This document shows positions 17,047 through 25,444 of a DNA stretch of 29,926 nucleotides, piece by piece. Source of the stretch: Syntrophorhabdaceae bacterium PtaU1.Bin034 (GTDB taxonomy: Bacteria > Desulfobacterota_G > Syntrophorhabdia > Syntrophorhabdales > WCHB1-27); the NCBI GenBank assembly GCA_002067405.1, contig MVRP01000036.1, positions 1-29,926 on the forward strand, read 5' to 3'. Both the position numbers and the translations under genes were made by a program. The stretch's first letter is position 1. Every line of letters begins with the position of its first letter. The notes under the pieces are model-generated. The model made no database searches. It saw nothing but the letters and a program-made list of their open reading frames with translations, and had not been told where the DNA came from.

Positions 17047-17957
17047 CCTCGGTCCCCGGTTATGTTTCTCAGGGCATCCCCCGGGCCTGGCCGGTCTCCC
17101 GCAGAGCCGTGCGATATCGGCTGAATCACCGTCCGCTCAGCGCCATTCCCGAAAAAGTGATATCCTGATCCGGCCTCGCTGATCACATTGAGAACCCTGT
17201 CAGGGTCCGTTACCATGACCCCTCCAAGGACGCTGACCCCTCTTCTGAAGAAGGCCTCGGGCAGCATGCTTGCGGTGGGACCAACCACGATAACCGTCGC
17301 GCCGGGCTTTCTCATCTCCAGGAGGCCCTCTATGGTGTCATTGATGAGGGTTGTGCCGGTAATGACGAGCAGGTCCGCCTGTGACACCTTCTCGGGTGCC
17401 AGTTGGTGAGGCACATAGTATTTCATCTCGTCCGGCTTCAATGCCATTGGGTCCAATTCCAGGATACCGAAGGGCTGTCCCCGTTGTTTCAGAACCCTTA
17501 TGATCGGTATAAGGGCCCCGACTACTACGACATAGCCGTCATCGGGCACTGCTACCTCGTCGAAGGCGTCGATGCCGGTCCTGATCTCGTAGGCCACAGG
17601 AGGTCTCTCATTCCAGCAGGCCGCAGAGAGCGCATTCATCACCGCGATGCCCATGGTCTTCTTCAGGGGATTACCGCTCTGCATCTCGTCAATGATTTGA
17701 GTGGCTTTTTTGCCTTTAAGCTTGCCGGAAGCAGGCATGGCACGAGCCGAGCTCGGACAGCACACCGCCTCGGGTATGGCCTTCACAGGGGTGAAACACA
17801 AGCCCCCAAAACCGTTGCTCAGTTTCACCCCTGTGAAGAAAAGCCCGAGGACAACCCGCTCGATGGTCAGTGTTCCCAGCGTGTCCCCAAGGACAGCCCT
17901 GATTTCCTCCATGGTCTCTTTCAGGATGTCGCCAGACTGATATGTCGTAAGTTCCAT
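17043..17957 (-). CDS. DUF4213-DUF364 putative metal-chelate-handling protein (copy A)
   Basis: 304 residues. The N-terminal DUF4213 enolase-like part has LGLFFTGVKLSNGFGG, AVCCPSS and VMNALSAACW. The C-terminal DUF364 Rossmann-like part has VVVVGALIPII, LLVITGTTLINDTIEGLL and VVGPTASMLPEAFF. The family is annotated as putative heavy-metal-chelation proteins and is often found beside metal ABC transporters; its biochemistry is not settled. The start at 17957 has only a weak AAAGAG. It is preceded by the radical SAM gene and overlaps the GNAT gene. Copy B (25445-26257) shares the FFTGV(K/E)LSNGFGG, CC and GPTASMLP blocks. The last ~25 residues beyond the family fold are Gly/Asp/Arg-rich and look like added sequence. 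Confidence 0.87.
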   Translation of the reverse strand: MELTTYQSGDILKETMEEIRAVLGDTLGTLTIERVVLGLFFTGVKLSNGFGGLCFTPVKAIPEAVCCPSSARAMPASGKLKGKKATQIIDEMQSGNPLKKTMGIAVMNALSAACWNERPPVAYEIRTGIDAFDEVAVPDDGYVVVVGALIPIIRVLKQRGQPFGILELDPMALKPDEMKYYVPHQLAPEKVSQADLLVITGTTLINDTIEGLLEMRKPGATVIVVGPTASMLPEAFFRRGVSVLGGVMVTDPDRVLNVISEAGSGYHFFGNGAERTVIQPISHGSAGDRPGPGDALRNITGDRG

Positions 17958-17973
17958 GGTCTCTTTTTATGGC

Positions 17974-19053
17974 CTAGCAGCATGCATCGTCGCAACGCCT
18001 GTCATTTTTCGGAACGCGACCGTCCCCGGCATTACCCCTTGCGAACCTGTCCACAAAGGTTAAAGTGCAACCGAGGCCGGCAAAATAAGGCTCTATTACG
18101 GGCAAGCGATTTACCACGGAAACGGTCTCGTTCACTGGAATAGCGATTTCTGACTGATTTAGACCCGATCCGCCGGTGGTCACGGCCATGCCGAATATCT
18201 GGTTGCCGCCGCCCGCCAGATACCAGAGCGGGAGATCGTCGGGGCCCGTCCCGCCGCCCAGGCCGATGCGAACCCGCGGCAGAATCAGGCGGGCAATGGC
18301 GATTGTTTTAGCCCATTCAACGGATGAGCATGCCATGTGTCCGCTCCAAACGGTCTCCGGCTGGGGTGTGAACCGGGACACCATGAGGTGGCGCAGCCGG
18401 TCGAACTGTCTCAGATAGAAAAGGTGGCGGACGCGGTCCGCATCACTCTCTCCGCATCCCACCATCATAATGCTGCGCAGTTCAAGCCCTTCAGTTCCAC
18501 AGACCTCCAATAGCGCCTTGCGGCCTTCGAAGCTGTCTCCCGGTTTGGCCCGGTTAAAGGCCTCTTTGTTGATGGTCTCCAATGAGGCTGTTATCCCCAC
18601 CACGCCAATTTCCTTAAGGCGCCGGACAGCGTGGGCCGACAAAGGGCCTCCCACGTTCACCTCGAGATCCGCCTTGACTTCCTGTCTGAGGGTGCTCACG
18701 AGGGTCACGATTTCATGGTCATAACCGTCAATACTGGCGCCGCCTACGAGGAGCACCCGTCTTATTCCCAATTGCTCCATTGTCTTAATGGCCTTGATGA
18801 GGGTTTGAACGTCCAGGGGTTTTATTTTCCAATAACGGCAGTAGAGGCAGTGCGGCTCCAGGACACACGGAAGAATGGGACCCACGGGGCCCATGCAGTG
18901 AATCTCCTTTCCGAAAACCCTATCCCTTACTTTGGAAGCGGTTTTGAGCAACTGGAACGCTCCCTCCGGATCATCCGCCCTTACAAGCATTTCCAGGCAT
19001 CGACCCTCGTCGAGCCGTCCCTGAAGAGCAAAATCTACCGCTTCATCATTCAT
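17974..19053 (-). CDS. HcgA/HmdB-like radical SAM protein with CX5CX2C cluster motif
   Basis: The ATG follows GGGAGGGG. The iron-sulfur motif is CVLEPHCLYC, that is Cys-X5-Cys-X2-Cys rather than the standard CX3CX2C. The known family with CX5CX2C is HmdB/HcgA, linked to [Fe]-hydrogenase FeGP cofactor synthesis and related to BioB/HydE/PylB. The TIM-barrel pattern continues with RVLLVGGASIDGYDHE, LEVNVGGPLS, VGITASLETINKEAFNRAKPGDSF (BioB-like), SIMMVGCGES and RIGLGGGTGPDDLPLWYLAGG. The C-terminus RRCDDACC adds four cysteines and may hold another metal or cluster. It lies between exbD and DUF364 copy A. The product is unknown. Confidence 0.85.
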   Translation of the reverse strand: MNDEAVDFALQGRLDEGRCLEMLVRADDPEGAFQLLKTASKVRDRVFGKEIHCMGPVGPILPCVLEPHCLYCRYWKIKPLDVQTLIKAIKTMEQLGIRRVLLVGGASIDGYDHEIVTLVSTLRQEVKADLEVNVGGPLSAHAVRRLKEIGVVGITASLETINKEAFNRAKPGDSFEGRKALLEVCGTEGLELRSIMMVGCGESDADRVRHLFYLRQFDRLRHLMVSRFTPQPETVWSGHMACSSVEWAKTIAIARLILPRVRIGLGGGTGPDDLPLWYLAGGGNQIFGMAVTTGGSGLNQSEIAIPVNETVSVVNRLPVIEPYFAGLGCTLTFVDRFARGNAGDGRVPKNDRRCDDACC

Positions 19054-19129
19054 GGCCGTCCCCTCCCTTCAAAAGCACCACAGTGACCGTACGCAGAAGA
19101 ACATGCGTTATATTTGTTTGTTGTGTCTA

Positions 19130-19513
19130 TCATTGCGACCGCTCGGTCTGGAGGCTTACCTTTTTAAATCCGTTGCCTGACAGGAGGTCCAGCACGTCGA
19201 CGCAAGCCTGGACCGTCACGGAACGATCCGCCTTTACTGCCACCGGTGTTTCGTGCCCGATATTCTTGAGATGCTGCTGAAGTCCGGAAAGAGTGGTCGG
19301 CACGGACTCGAAATAAATGGCGCCCTGCCGGTCAATGGTCACCGTTGCGGCCTTCAGCGGAGATTGATTCGGTGTCTGTGACACCTTCGGCAGCTGAACG
19401 GGAATCGCACCGCTCGCTACAAATGTCGAGGTCATCAGCACGATGGTGAGGAGCACCAGCATGATGTCCACCAGCGGGATGACGTTCATGTAGTCAAACC
19501 CTTTCTCGTCCAT
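19130..19513 (-). CDS. exbD: ExbD-type biopolymer transport protein (metal-island copy)
   Basis: 127 residues with one N-terminal membrane helix. [19 protein letters not shown] carries the proton-relay Asp. The periplasmic domain (VTIDRQGAIYFESV, PVAVKADRSVTVQACVDVLDLL) aligns along its length with the copy at 5667. The start follows GGGAGG and overlaps the end of exbB by 20 bases, exactly the arrangement of the first pair, so the two exbBD pairs probably derive from a common duplicated unit. The cognate TonB is likely the Gly-rich protein at 24574-25431. Confidence 0.93.
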   Translation of the reverse strand: MDEKGFDYMNVIPLVDIMLVLLTIVLMTSTFVASGAIPVQLPKVSQTPNQSPLKAATVTIDRQGAIYFESVPTTLSGLQQHLKNIGHETPVAVKADRSVTVQACVDVLDLLSGNGFKKVSLQTERSQ

Positions 19514-19928
19514 TCAGCACCTCCCATTCCATGACCAGCCGCTTTGCCGAATGCAGCAGCAGGTTGTAAAGAACGACCGCCGGGATCGCGACGATGAGGC
19601 CGATGGCGGTCGCCTTCAGGGCAAGGGCAAGGCCTGACATGATCTGGCCCGTGTCAACGAGACCCTGCCTGCCTATGGTCGAAAAAGTGAGCATAATCCC
19701 GAGAACCGTGCCGAGGAGGCCCAGGTAGGGGGCGTTGCTCCCCACGGTGGCAATAAGATGCAGCCCTCTCATGAGCTCAAGCTCAAGCTCCTTCTTGTCC
19801 CGGTATGTCGCGACATCGACTTTCCTGTAGAACAGCTTTCTTTCTATAGCAATCGCAACCGCAATTATGCTCATGAGGATAAGAAGACCGATCACCCCGT
19901 AATCGATCACAGTCCGTAGCCAGTCCAT
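19494..19928 (-). CDS. exbB: Compact ExbB-type proton channel subunit (metal-island copy)
   Basis: 144 residues, the same length and layout as the copy at 5252: three membrane segments, [20 protein letters not shown], and ALKATAIGLIVAIPAVVLYN. The ATG follows AAAGGAG. It is separated from the set 2 ATPase by 136 bases of G/A-rich, low-complexity spacer and overlaps exbD. It probably energises import of the substrate of the adjacent ABC transporters across the outer membrane. Confidence 0.94.
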   Translation of the reverse strand: MDWLRTVIDYGVIGLLILMSIIAVAIAIERKLFYRKVDVATYRDKKELELELMRGLHLIATVGSNAPYLGLLGTVLGIMLTFSTIGRQGLVDTGQIMSGLALALKATAIGLIVAIPAVVLYNLLLHSAKRLVMEWEVLNGRERV

Positions 19929-20064
19929 ATTTCAACTCCTTTCGATAATGACGATGGAAGACGGGAGCCCGCTTCGCGAGGGAGACCGTTCGCTTCGCTC
20001 ACCAGGGAGCAAGGACCCTTTTGATCCCAAATTGATCCCGAAAAGGCCTTTCCCTTCTTCCATC

Positions 20065-20925
20065 TCATCTTCCGAACTTCTGTTTTTCCCTTCTCCCCAC
20101 TCCCGTCTCCAATCTCCCATCTGCTTTACCCGTCCGCCCATTCCCCATCGCCCGGGGTACGCAAAAGGTGAGCGACCCGTTCACTTTCACCACATCGACC
20201 TTTGCATTATAGAGGCCGAAGAGGTTCTCGTTGGTGACCACGTCATGGCATGGGCCGTCCGCCACGATTGCGCCGTCCTTTATCATGACGGCGCGGTCTG
20301 CCACCCAAAGGGCATGCTCGGGAGAGTGTGTGGACTTTATAAAGGTGTATCCTTCTTCGGACAGCGTCACGATCTGCTCCAGAAGCCGGAGCTGGTTTCC
20401 GTAGTCGAGGCCGCTCGCGGGTTCATCCATGATAAACGTTTTAGCCCCTTGCACGAGGGCCCTTGCGATAATCGTGAGCTGGCGCTCGCCGCCGCTGATC
20501 TCCGTATAAGCCCTGTCTGCCAGGTGCGAGATGGAGAGCCGTTCCAGCGCGCTGTGGGCAATGTCGACGTCTTTGCTCGAATATCTGAAAAAGAAGGCTT
20601 TGTGAGGAATCCGTCCCATGAGCGCTACATCGAGGACCCTGTAGGGGAAAGAGCTTTTGTGGATCTGGGGGACATAGGCGATCTCGCGGGCCAGATACTT
20701 AGATCCCAGATGTGCGATATCTTGACCCTTGTAAAACACCCTGCCCCGAAGAGGACGAAGGATCCCGAGCATTACTTTGATCAGCGTGCTTTTGCCGCAC
20801 CCGTTCGGGCCGAGGAACGTCACTATCTCTCCGTTTTGAATGGTCAGATCGATGCCCCGGAGGACTTCCTTTTTCGTATAGCCGAAGCAGACACCCTCAA
20901 GGCTGATGAGCGGTTTCAGTTCCAT
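20065..20925 (-). CDS. FecE/BtuD-type ABC transporter ATPase (set 2)
   Basis: ATPase of the second FecCD-type importer. Walker A is GPNGCGKST, the signature ISGGERQL, Walker B TFIMDEPASGLD, and the switch His lies in STHSPEH. The ATG overlaps the permease gene by 10 bases. At 286 residues it is about 25 longer than usual: after LTFCVPRAMG the tail (NGRTGKADGRLETGVGRREKQKFGR) is low-complexity and continues in the style of the G/A-rich spacer, so it looks like read-through into non-coding DNA after loss of an earlier stop. Its order (binding protein-permease-ATPase) differs from set 1. Confidence 0.93.
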   Translation of the reverse strand: MELKPLISLEGVCFGYTKKEVLRGIDLTIQNGEIVTFLGPNGCGKSTLIKVMLGILRPLRGRVFYKGQDIAHLGSKYLAREIAYVPQIHKSSFPYRVLDVALMGRIPHKAFFFRYSSKDVDIAHSALERLSISHLADRAYTEISGGERQLTIIARALVQGAKTFIMDEPASGLDYGNQLRLLEQIVTLSEEGYTFIKSTHSPEHALWVADRAVMIKDGAIVADGPCHDVVTNENLFGLYNAKVDVVKVNGSLTFCVPRAMGNGRTGKADGRLETGVGRREKQKFGR

Positions 20926-21929
20926 CCTTTCCTCGCTTTCCTCAGTATGAAGGCGAAAAATGGAATGCCCACGAGTGACGTGGTGATGCCCATGGGCACC
21001 TCCACATTGAACATGAGCCTGGAGACATCGTCAACGATGATCAGGTAGATGGCGCCGATCAGTGCGCTCGCGGGGATGAGCACCTTGTTGTCCGGGCCGA
21101 CAAGCATCCGGGCGATATGGGGGATGATGAGCCCGACCCAGCCGATCATCCCGGCGAGGACCACGGTCATGGCGCTGATCACGGTTGCCAGAAAAATCAG
21201 TAAAAAGCGCATGGTCTCCACGGGAACACCGAGAGACCGCGCCTCTTCGTCGCCCATGCTCAGGGCATTCAGGTATCCCGAAAGCAGGGCGATGGCACAA
21301 ATGATCGCTGCTTGGGGACCGGCGGTCAGAAAGAGCGTCCTTCTGTCCATGAACGACAGGTCGCCCATAAGCCACCGGACAATCTCCGGCAACTGGTTAT
21401 AGGGATCGGCGAGGTACTTGATGATGGAGAGAAGGGAAGTAAAAAGGGCCGCGCTTATGACCCCGCCCAGGACAAGAAGGAGAAGCGTGTTGCCTTTGTG
21501 CATTTTTGCAATGCCCACGGCAATGATAACAGCAATAAAACCGAAAAGGAATGAGCTTGCCTGCACGGCGATCCAGCTCTTCGAGAAGATCATGCCCAGA
21601 GCTGCCCCGAAAGAGGCACCCGCAAGGACCCCGAGGAGGCCCGGAGAGACGAGGGGGTTGATGAACATGGCCTGAAAAGCGGCGCCTGAGACGGAAAGCG
21701 AAGCGCCGATAAGGAGCGCGGCAAGTACGCGGGGCAGCCGGATATGCAAGAGCAGGTTGTCGAGCATCTGGAGCCTGTCGTGGTCCATCTGGCCGACGTT
21801 AAGCGCCTTGAAGGAGATGAAACCGATGATCTCCCGCAAGGGAAGGGGGTATTTGCCCATTGCCAGCGAACATGCAGCAATAACGACAAGCAGGCATGAC
21901 AGGAGGGGGAAGATGCCGAAACGTTTCAT
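20916..21929 (-). CDS. FecCD-type ABC transporter permease (set 2)
   Basis: 337-residue inner-membrane permease with about ten hydrophobic segments. Blocks include LPRVLAALLIGASLSVSGAAFQ (read across the N-terminal third), INPLVSPGLLGVLAGASFGA, YLADPYNQLPEIVRWLMG, LSMGDEEARSLGVP and ARMLVGPDNKVLIPAS. It is strikingly similar to the partial permease at the right edge (29281-29925), with matching C-terminus RKARKGW(N/T), which suggests a recent duplication. It follows the binding protein after 9 bases. Confidence 0.93.
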   Translation of the reverse strand: MKRFGIFPLLSCLLVVIAACSLAMGKYPLPLREIIGFISFKALNVGQMDHDRLQMLDNLLLHIRLPRVLAALLIGASLSVSGAAFQAMFINPLVSPGLLGVLAGASFGAALGMIFSKSWIAVQASSFLFGFIAVIIAVGIAKMHKGNTLLLLVLGGVISAALFTSLLSIIKYLADPYNQLPEIVRWLMGDLSFMDRRTLFLTAGPQAAIICAIALLSGYLNALSMGDEEARSLGVPVETMRFLLIFLATVISAMTVVLAGMIGWVGLIIPHIARMLVGPDNKVLIPASALIGAIYLIIVDDVSRLMFNVEVPMGITTSLVGIPFFAFILRKARKGWN

Positions 21930-21938
21930 CTCACCTGT

Positions 21939-22985
21939 TTACCCGTATATGATCCTGTGGATCTGCTTTTCTGTCGGTGCCACCCCTAAGAAGAGCCGGT
22001 AGAATGCCCCGGTCTCCTTTATCATGTCTTTGCCGTAGTGCTGAGGGTAGAGACAATTCATGAGCCATTGGACCCCGAGGAACCGCATGAAAGAAGGGGG
22101 ACGGTCGAACCAGTTGAAAGGGATGCCGGGAATAAGATAGACCCGCTTTTCTCTGACCGCCTTTATCCGCCTCCATCCGGGGTCGCGGAAGATCTTCCTG
22201 AAGAATTCCTCTTCTTTTACGAGGATTACCTCAGGGTTGTAGAGGACGACCTGCTCAAAGCTTATCCTCTCCATACCCATGGTGTCCTTCGGCGTGCACC
22301 GGTGAACATTTCTCGCTCCCACCAGATTTATCAGCTCTGCGTGGTACGAGCGGTCGCAATCCGTGGCAAGGCCGTCTTTGTCTTCCGCATAGTAGACCCT
22401 CGGTCTTCTGTCTGCGGGGATGGCCTCGACGGTTTGGCCGATTTCTGCAAGGACGTCTTTTCCGTATTTGCCGAGCCGGGCAGTCCGTTCTTCCTTGTTG
22501 AAGAGCTGTCCGAGAAAACGGAACGCCTCGGTGTAGTCGGCAACGGTATCGAAGTAGACATACACGAACGGTATGCCGAGGTTCTTCAAGGTACTTTCAT
22601 ATTTCTCCGTCATCGACGACGTCTTGGGTCCTCCCATGACAATGACATCCGGCTTTGCCTTCATGATCATCTCAATATTAGCAGTCCGCCCTTTGCCGAA
22701 AAACCCTCCCAGAACCGGCAGGGAATGCATGCACTTTGGAAGGTACTCCTTGCCGCCTTCGGCAATGGGGAAATTGAGCCCAACAAGCAAGGTGGGGTCA
22801 ATGGCGGTAATCAGGTAGGTAACCGGAGGAGAGCTGGAATATGCCCGTCTGATGATATCGGGAACAATGACCCTCCGGCCGGCCATATCCGTTATCTCGC
22901 GCGGCCAGACGTTTAAGGCCAGGGCGAGCAATACCAGCGAGAACGATAGGACTTGAAGAAGTCGTCCGGCTTTCGGGCATTTCAT
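21939..22985 (-). CDS. Periplasmic substrate-binding protein, MolA-like (set 2)
   Basis: 348 residues of the PF01497 superfamily with an N-terminal signal sequence (LLQVLSFSLVLLALALNVW). The mature part begins EITDMAGRRVIVPDIIRR. Blocks VYYAEDKDGLATD, VILVKEEEFFRKI and the late IPFNWFDRPPSFMRFLGVQWL resemble binding proteins of the Haemophilus MolBCA molybdate/tungstate type, known from established knowledge to be FecCD-like transporters that carry MoO4/WO4. The similarity is judged by eye. It is followed by its permease and ATPase, and preceded by MT2 after 7 bases. Confidence 0.88.
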   Translation of the reverse strand: MKCPKAGRLLQVLSFSLVLLALALNVWPREITDMAGRRVIVPDIIRRAYSSSPPVTYLITAIDPTLLVGLNFPIAEGGKEYLPKCMHSLPVLGGFFGKGRTANIEMIMKAKPDVIVMGGPKTSSMTEKYESTLKNLGIPFVYVYFDTVADYTEAFRFLGQLFNKEERTARLGKYGKDVLAEIGQTVEAIPADRRPRVYYAEDKDGLATDCDRSYHAELINLVGARNVHRCTPKDTMGMERISFEQVVLYNPEVILVKEEEFFRKIFRDPGWRRIKAVREKRVYLIPGIPFNWFDRPPSFMRFLGVQWLMNCLYPQHYGKDMIKETGAFYRLFLGVAPTEKQIHRIIYG

Positions 22986-22992
22986 GGTCTTC

Positions 22993-23892
22993 TCACCACC
23001 GGACGGTGTCTGTTGCCTTGTCCCACCAGATCGCAGCCCACCTTACCACTCTTTCGTATGAAAGCCCCCAGTGCCCGTTTATGGGGACCAGATAATCCAT
23101 GAGATAGGCCCGGAGCCGTTTCTCTTCCCGGCAGCTCCGCTTGCCGAGCATCCATTCAACTGCGGCAACGGCCTCCTCGCAGCTCTTGTACATCCTGTTC
23201 CGCTTTTCGTCTATAAACGTGACGTTCGCGTGTATCCCCATCTGGTAGAGCAAGTTATAGGTGTAGATGTAATCCGGTCCGAGGTCAAGGGGTCGCCCTA
23301 TGGCATCGAACAGGCGCCGGTCGTATGGCCCGTCGCCGACGATCGTGACGATGCACACCCTTCGTCGGGCGACGCCGCTCAACTTCAGGATAGCGCCGCG
23401 GAGGTCGTCGACGACCATGGAGCGGGAGGCAACAGCGAGGTCACACGACCTGATACCGAGGTCCTTCCAGTCGTCTTCCCAACGTCCCTCGATAGTGACG
23501 ATATTGCTGACGCCCTCGGCTTTGCACCGCTCGTCCACGACCGAGAGCATTCTCGGCGATATATCGACGGCAGTCACCATCTTCACGCGTTTTGCCAGGG
23601 GAATGGCAAGAGTGCCGCTTCCGCAGCCCATGTCCAGCACCGTCCAATGCCCCATAGGGTTGATGATGGAAAGGAACCGGTCGGCATAGTCGGTTTCCGA
23701 TGCCGCCTTCTCGAAGGATACCGCTCTTCCGTCCCAGAACGACACGTTCCGCTTCGGTACGCTTGCTTGCGCCCTTCGCTCCTTCCACACGCGATTCCAA
23801 TCAACCGTCCTCATATCTATCGCTTCATCGAAAAATACCTCTTCGCAGGCGTCGCTGCAGACCATCATTTCGTTGTCCTGATTTATTGCCAT
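22993..23892 (-). CDS. Class I SAM-dependent methyltransferase (MT2)
   Basis: 299 residues. Motif I is VLDMGCGSGTLAIPLA and the acidic strand end is AVDIS. It is a close paralogue of MT1 (shared FWDGRA, GRWEDDW, LAVASRSMVVDDLRG, DYIYTYNLLYQMG). A ~45-residue N-terminal extension absent from MT1 carries MMVCSDACEEVFFDEA with two cysteines. The start at 23892 follows AGGGG, and the stop is 7 bases before the binding protein gene. It sits between FmdE and the set 2 transporter in the long ModE-controlled operon. The substrate is unknown. Confidence 0.88.
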   Translation of the reverse strand: MAINQDNEMMVCSDACEEVFFDEAIDMRTVDWNRVWKERRAQASVPKRNVSFWDGRAVSFEKAASETDYADRFLSIINPMGHWTVLDMGCGSGTLAIPLAKRVKMVTAVDISPRMLSVVDERCKAEGVSNIVTIEGRWEDDWKDLGIRSCDLAVASRSMVVDDLRGAILKLSGVARRRVCIVTIVGDGPYDRRLFDAIGRPLDLGPDYIYTYNLLYQMGIHANVTFIDEKRNRMYKSCEEAVAAVEWMLGKRSCREEKRLRAYLMDYLVPINGHWGLSYERVVRWAAIWWDKATDTVRW

Positions 23893-23901
23893 GTTGAGCC
23901 C

Positions 23902-24519
23902 CTATTTTCCCGGCTGCGTCACGTGCAATGAGTAGTAGCACGTCCCTTCCGCGCAGGGTTTGCAGAGCGTCTTTCCGTGCTTGTATCGTTCTCTCATGTC
24001 CATAACGCGCTCTCCGCACATGTCGCATTTAACCACACGCAGAGGTTTTCCCGGCATATCCTGGGGCCGCACAATCAATACCACCTCCTGCATGTTGAAC
24101 AGCTTCTCGTCGGGCAATGAGGTATAGAGGTCAATCAAAGATCCCGGTTCTTCGCCTGTTTCTTTGAAGGCGCCTTTCTCCGTCCGGTTCTCTTCCTTTT
24201 CCCTGACCGTCAGCCTTACTGCCTTTCCGGTCTTCAAATTAAGGAAGGTGGCTGCCATTTTTCCATAGTCGAGGATCTTCATGGTCCTCCTGCCCGGCTG
24301 ACATCCTGTGATCGCCATGATGGCGTCGGTCGCGCACCGGTCGATCTCCACGAAGACGAGGAGGTTCTTTTTGTCCTTCCCCTTGGGGTCTTCCACACCT
24401 ATGGCCTTGAGCCCCGCGATCGCCATCCGCGTGCCGATGGTCAATCCCGCACAGATGTCCCCATGCACTTTTGCGGCGGCAGATAAACAGCGATCAAATT
24501 CAAGATAGTCCAAGCTCAT
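23902..24519 (-). CDS. fmdE: FmdE-family protein with C-terminal zinc ribbon
   Basis: 205 residues. The N-terminal FmdE domain has KVHGDICAGLTIGTRMA (Cys of the HG(D/H)ICxG motif) and FVEIDRCATDAIMAITGCQPG. The C-terminus is a Cys4 zinc ribbon, CDMCGERV ... LCKPCAE. FmdE is named from the molybdenum formylmethanofuran dehydrogenase operon of methanogens but is not a catalytic subunit; bacterial homologues are often near Mo/W genes and their exact role is unsettled. The ATG follows GGAGG. It lies between tonB and MT2. A metal-binding or cofactor-handling role for Mo/W is the reasonable inference. Confidence 0.92.
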   Translation of the reverse strand: MSLDYLEFDRCLSAAAKVHGDICAGLTIGTRMAIAGLKAIGVEDPKGKDKKNLLVFVEIDRCATDAIMAITGCQPGRRTMKILDYGKMAATFLNLKTGKAVRLTVREKEENRTEKGAFKETGEEPGSLIDLYTSLPDEKLFNMQEVVLIVRPQDMPGKPLRVVKCDMCGERVMDMRERYKHGKTLCKPCAEGTCYYSLHVTQPGK

Positions 24520-24573
24520 GCATTATTCCTCCAGTTCTATTCCTGCGATTGTTCCTTTTCGGGGCAGTCCCGG

Positions 24574-25431
24574 TCACTCAAGCCGGTAGACCACTGGTAT
24601 GACAAGCTGCGCCTTGACCGGAGGCTTGGGAAACGGCTCCACTTCTCTTATGGTCTGCACAACGTTTTGATCCAGGATGTCATATCCCGAGTTCTTCACT
24701 ATTCTTATTTTCTCGGTGTGGCCGTTCTCACAGACGACAAACGATACTGTCACCCCTCCATGCCAGCCGAGCTTCTTTGCTATAGGGGGATAGGTCAGGT
24801 TCTTAAGGATAAGATCCCGAATATAGGCAAAGTGTTCTTTAAGGTAACGGTTTCTCAGGGTCTCCGCCGACTCGCCGCGGCCCCTGCCGGATCCTGCGGA
24901 AGCGCCGATTCCGCTTCCCACGCCGGACCCGCTTCCCGTTCCTGTTCCGCTTCCCGTTCCGGACCCGATGCCGCTCCCCGTTCCCGTCCCTGCACCGTTT
25001 CCCGATCCGCCGCCGCTTGCGCCCGTTTCAGTGCCTCCCCACATTTGAGGCAAAGGAGCCGGGTCCGGGGCGGCAGAGTTCGATGCGACCATTTGCGGAG
25101 CCTGTTCGACGATCTTCTGCTCCACCATCGAGGCTGAAGCAGTTTCATTATCATTATCGGCTCTGGTCTTTGTGTAGCGCACACGAGCACGGGCTTTCCC
25201 GGTTTTGGGCTTTGCGGGCGCAGGCTGGAAGGCTTCTTTTTTCTCATTGCCCTGAACTGCCGATCCGCCCCCGCCCCCACCCCCGGCACTGTCAGGGGTC
25301 AGGAACACGACGAAGGGTTCGAGAGACCTTGTTGCATACGAGGCGCACACGCATACCCCTGCTATCAACACAATATGAAGCAGAAATGAGACAAGAAGCT
25401 CTTTGCGCATATAAAGTGACTTACCGCTCAT
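24574..25431 (-). CDS. tonB: TonB-family energy transducer with Gly/Ser/Thr-rich linker
   Basis: 285 residues. An N-terminal anchor (about 8-32; LLVSFLLHIVLIAGVCVCASY) is followed by a Gly7 run, a Lys/Arg/Pro part, and then a long linker of Gly-Thr/Gly-Ser repeats (about residues 135-195) in place of the usual Pro-rich spacer. The C-terminal TonB domain is intact: IRDLILKNLTYPPIAKKLGWHGGVTVSFVV, SGYDILDQNVVQ and PVVYRLE at the end. It lies 13 bases after DUF364 copy B, second in the ModE-controlled operon, with its exbBD pair further downstream. The linker is encoded by a GC-rich tandem-like stretch (about 24880-25020). Confidence 0.92.
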   Translation of the reverse strand: MSGKSLYMRKELLVSFLLHIVLIAGVCVCASYATRSLEPFVVFLTPDSAGGGGGGGSAVQGNEKKEAFQPAPAKPKTGKARARVRYTKTRADNDNETASASMVEQKIVEQAPQMVASNSAAPDPAPLPQMWGGTETGASGGGSGNGAGTGTGSGIGSGTGSGTGTGSGSGVGSGIGASAGSGRGRGESAETLRNRYLKEHFAYIRDLILKNLTYPPIAKKLGWHGGVTVSFVVCENGHTEKIRIVKNSGYDILDQNVVQTIREVEPFPKPPVKAQLVIPVVYRLE

Positions 25432-25444
25432 TTCCGTCCGTTTC

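Noticed and set aside
19106..19113. CGTTATAT half-site between exbD and the radical SAM gene
   Set aside because: No inverted partner at the 24-bp spacing; a single half-site can occur by chance.
19929..20064. A gene in the 136-base gap between the ATPase and exbB
   Set aside because: G/A-rich low-complexity sequence; the only ORF is a continuation of spacer-like composition without motifs.
19948..21048. 366-residue + strand ORF over the set 2 ATPase
   Set aside because: Shadow frame of a well-supported ABC ATPase with all its motifs on the other strand.
22038..22916. 292-residue + strand ORF over the set 2 binding protein
   Set aside because: Shadow of the binding protein; no recognisable domains.
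24880..25020. CRISPR or minisatellite array
   Set aside because: The repetitive DNA is the coding sequence for the Gly-Ser/Thr linker of TonB, with no spacers.
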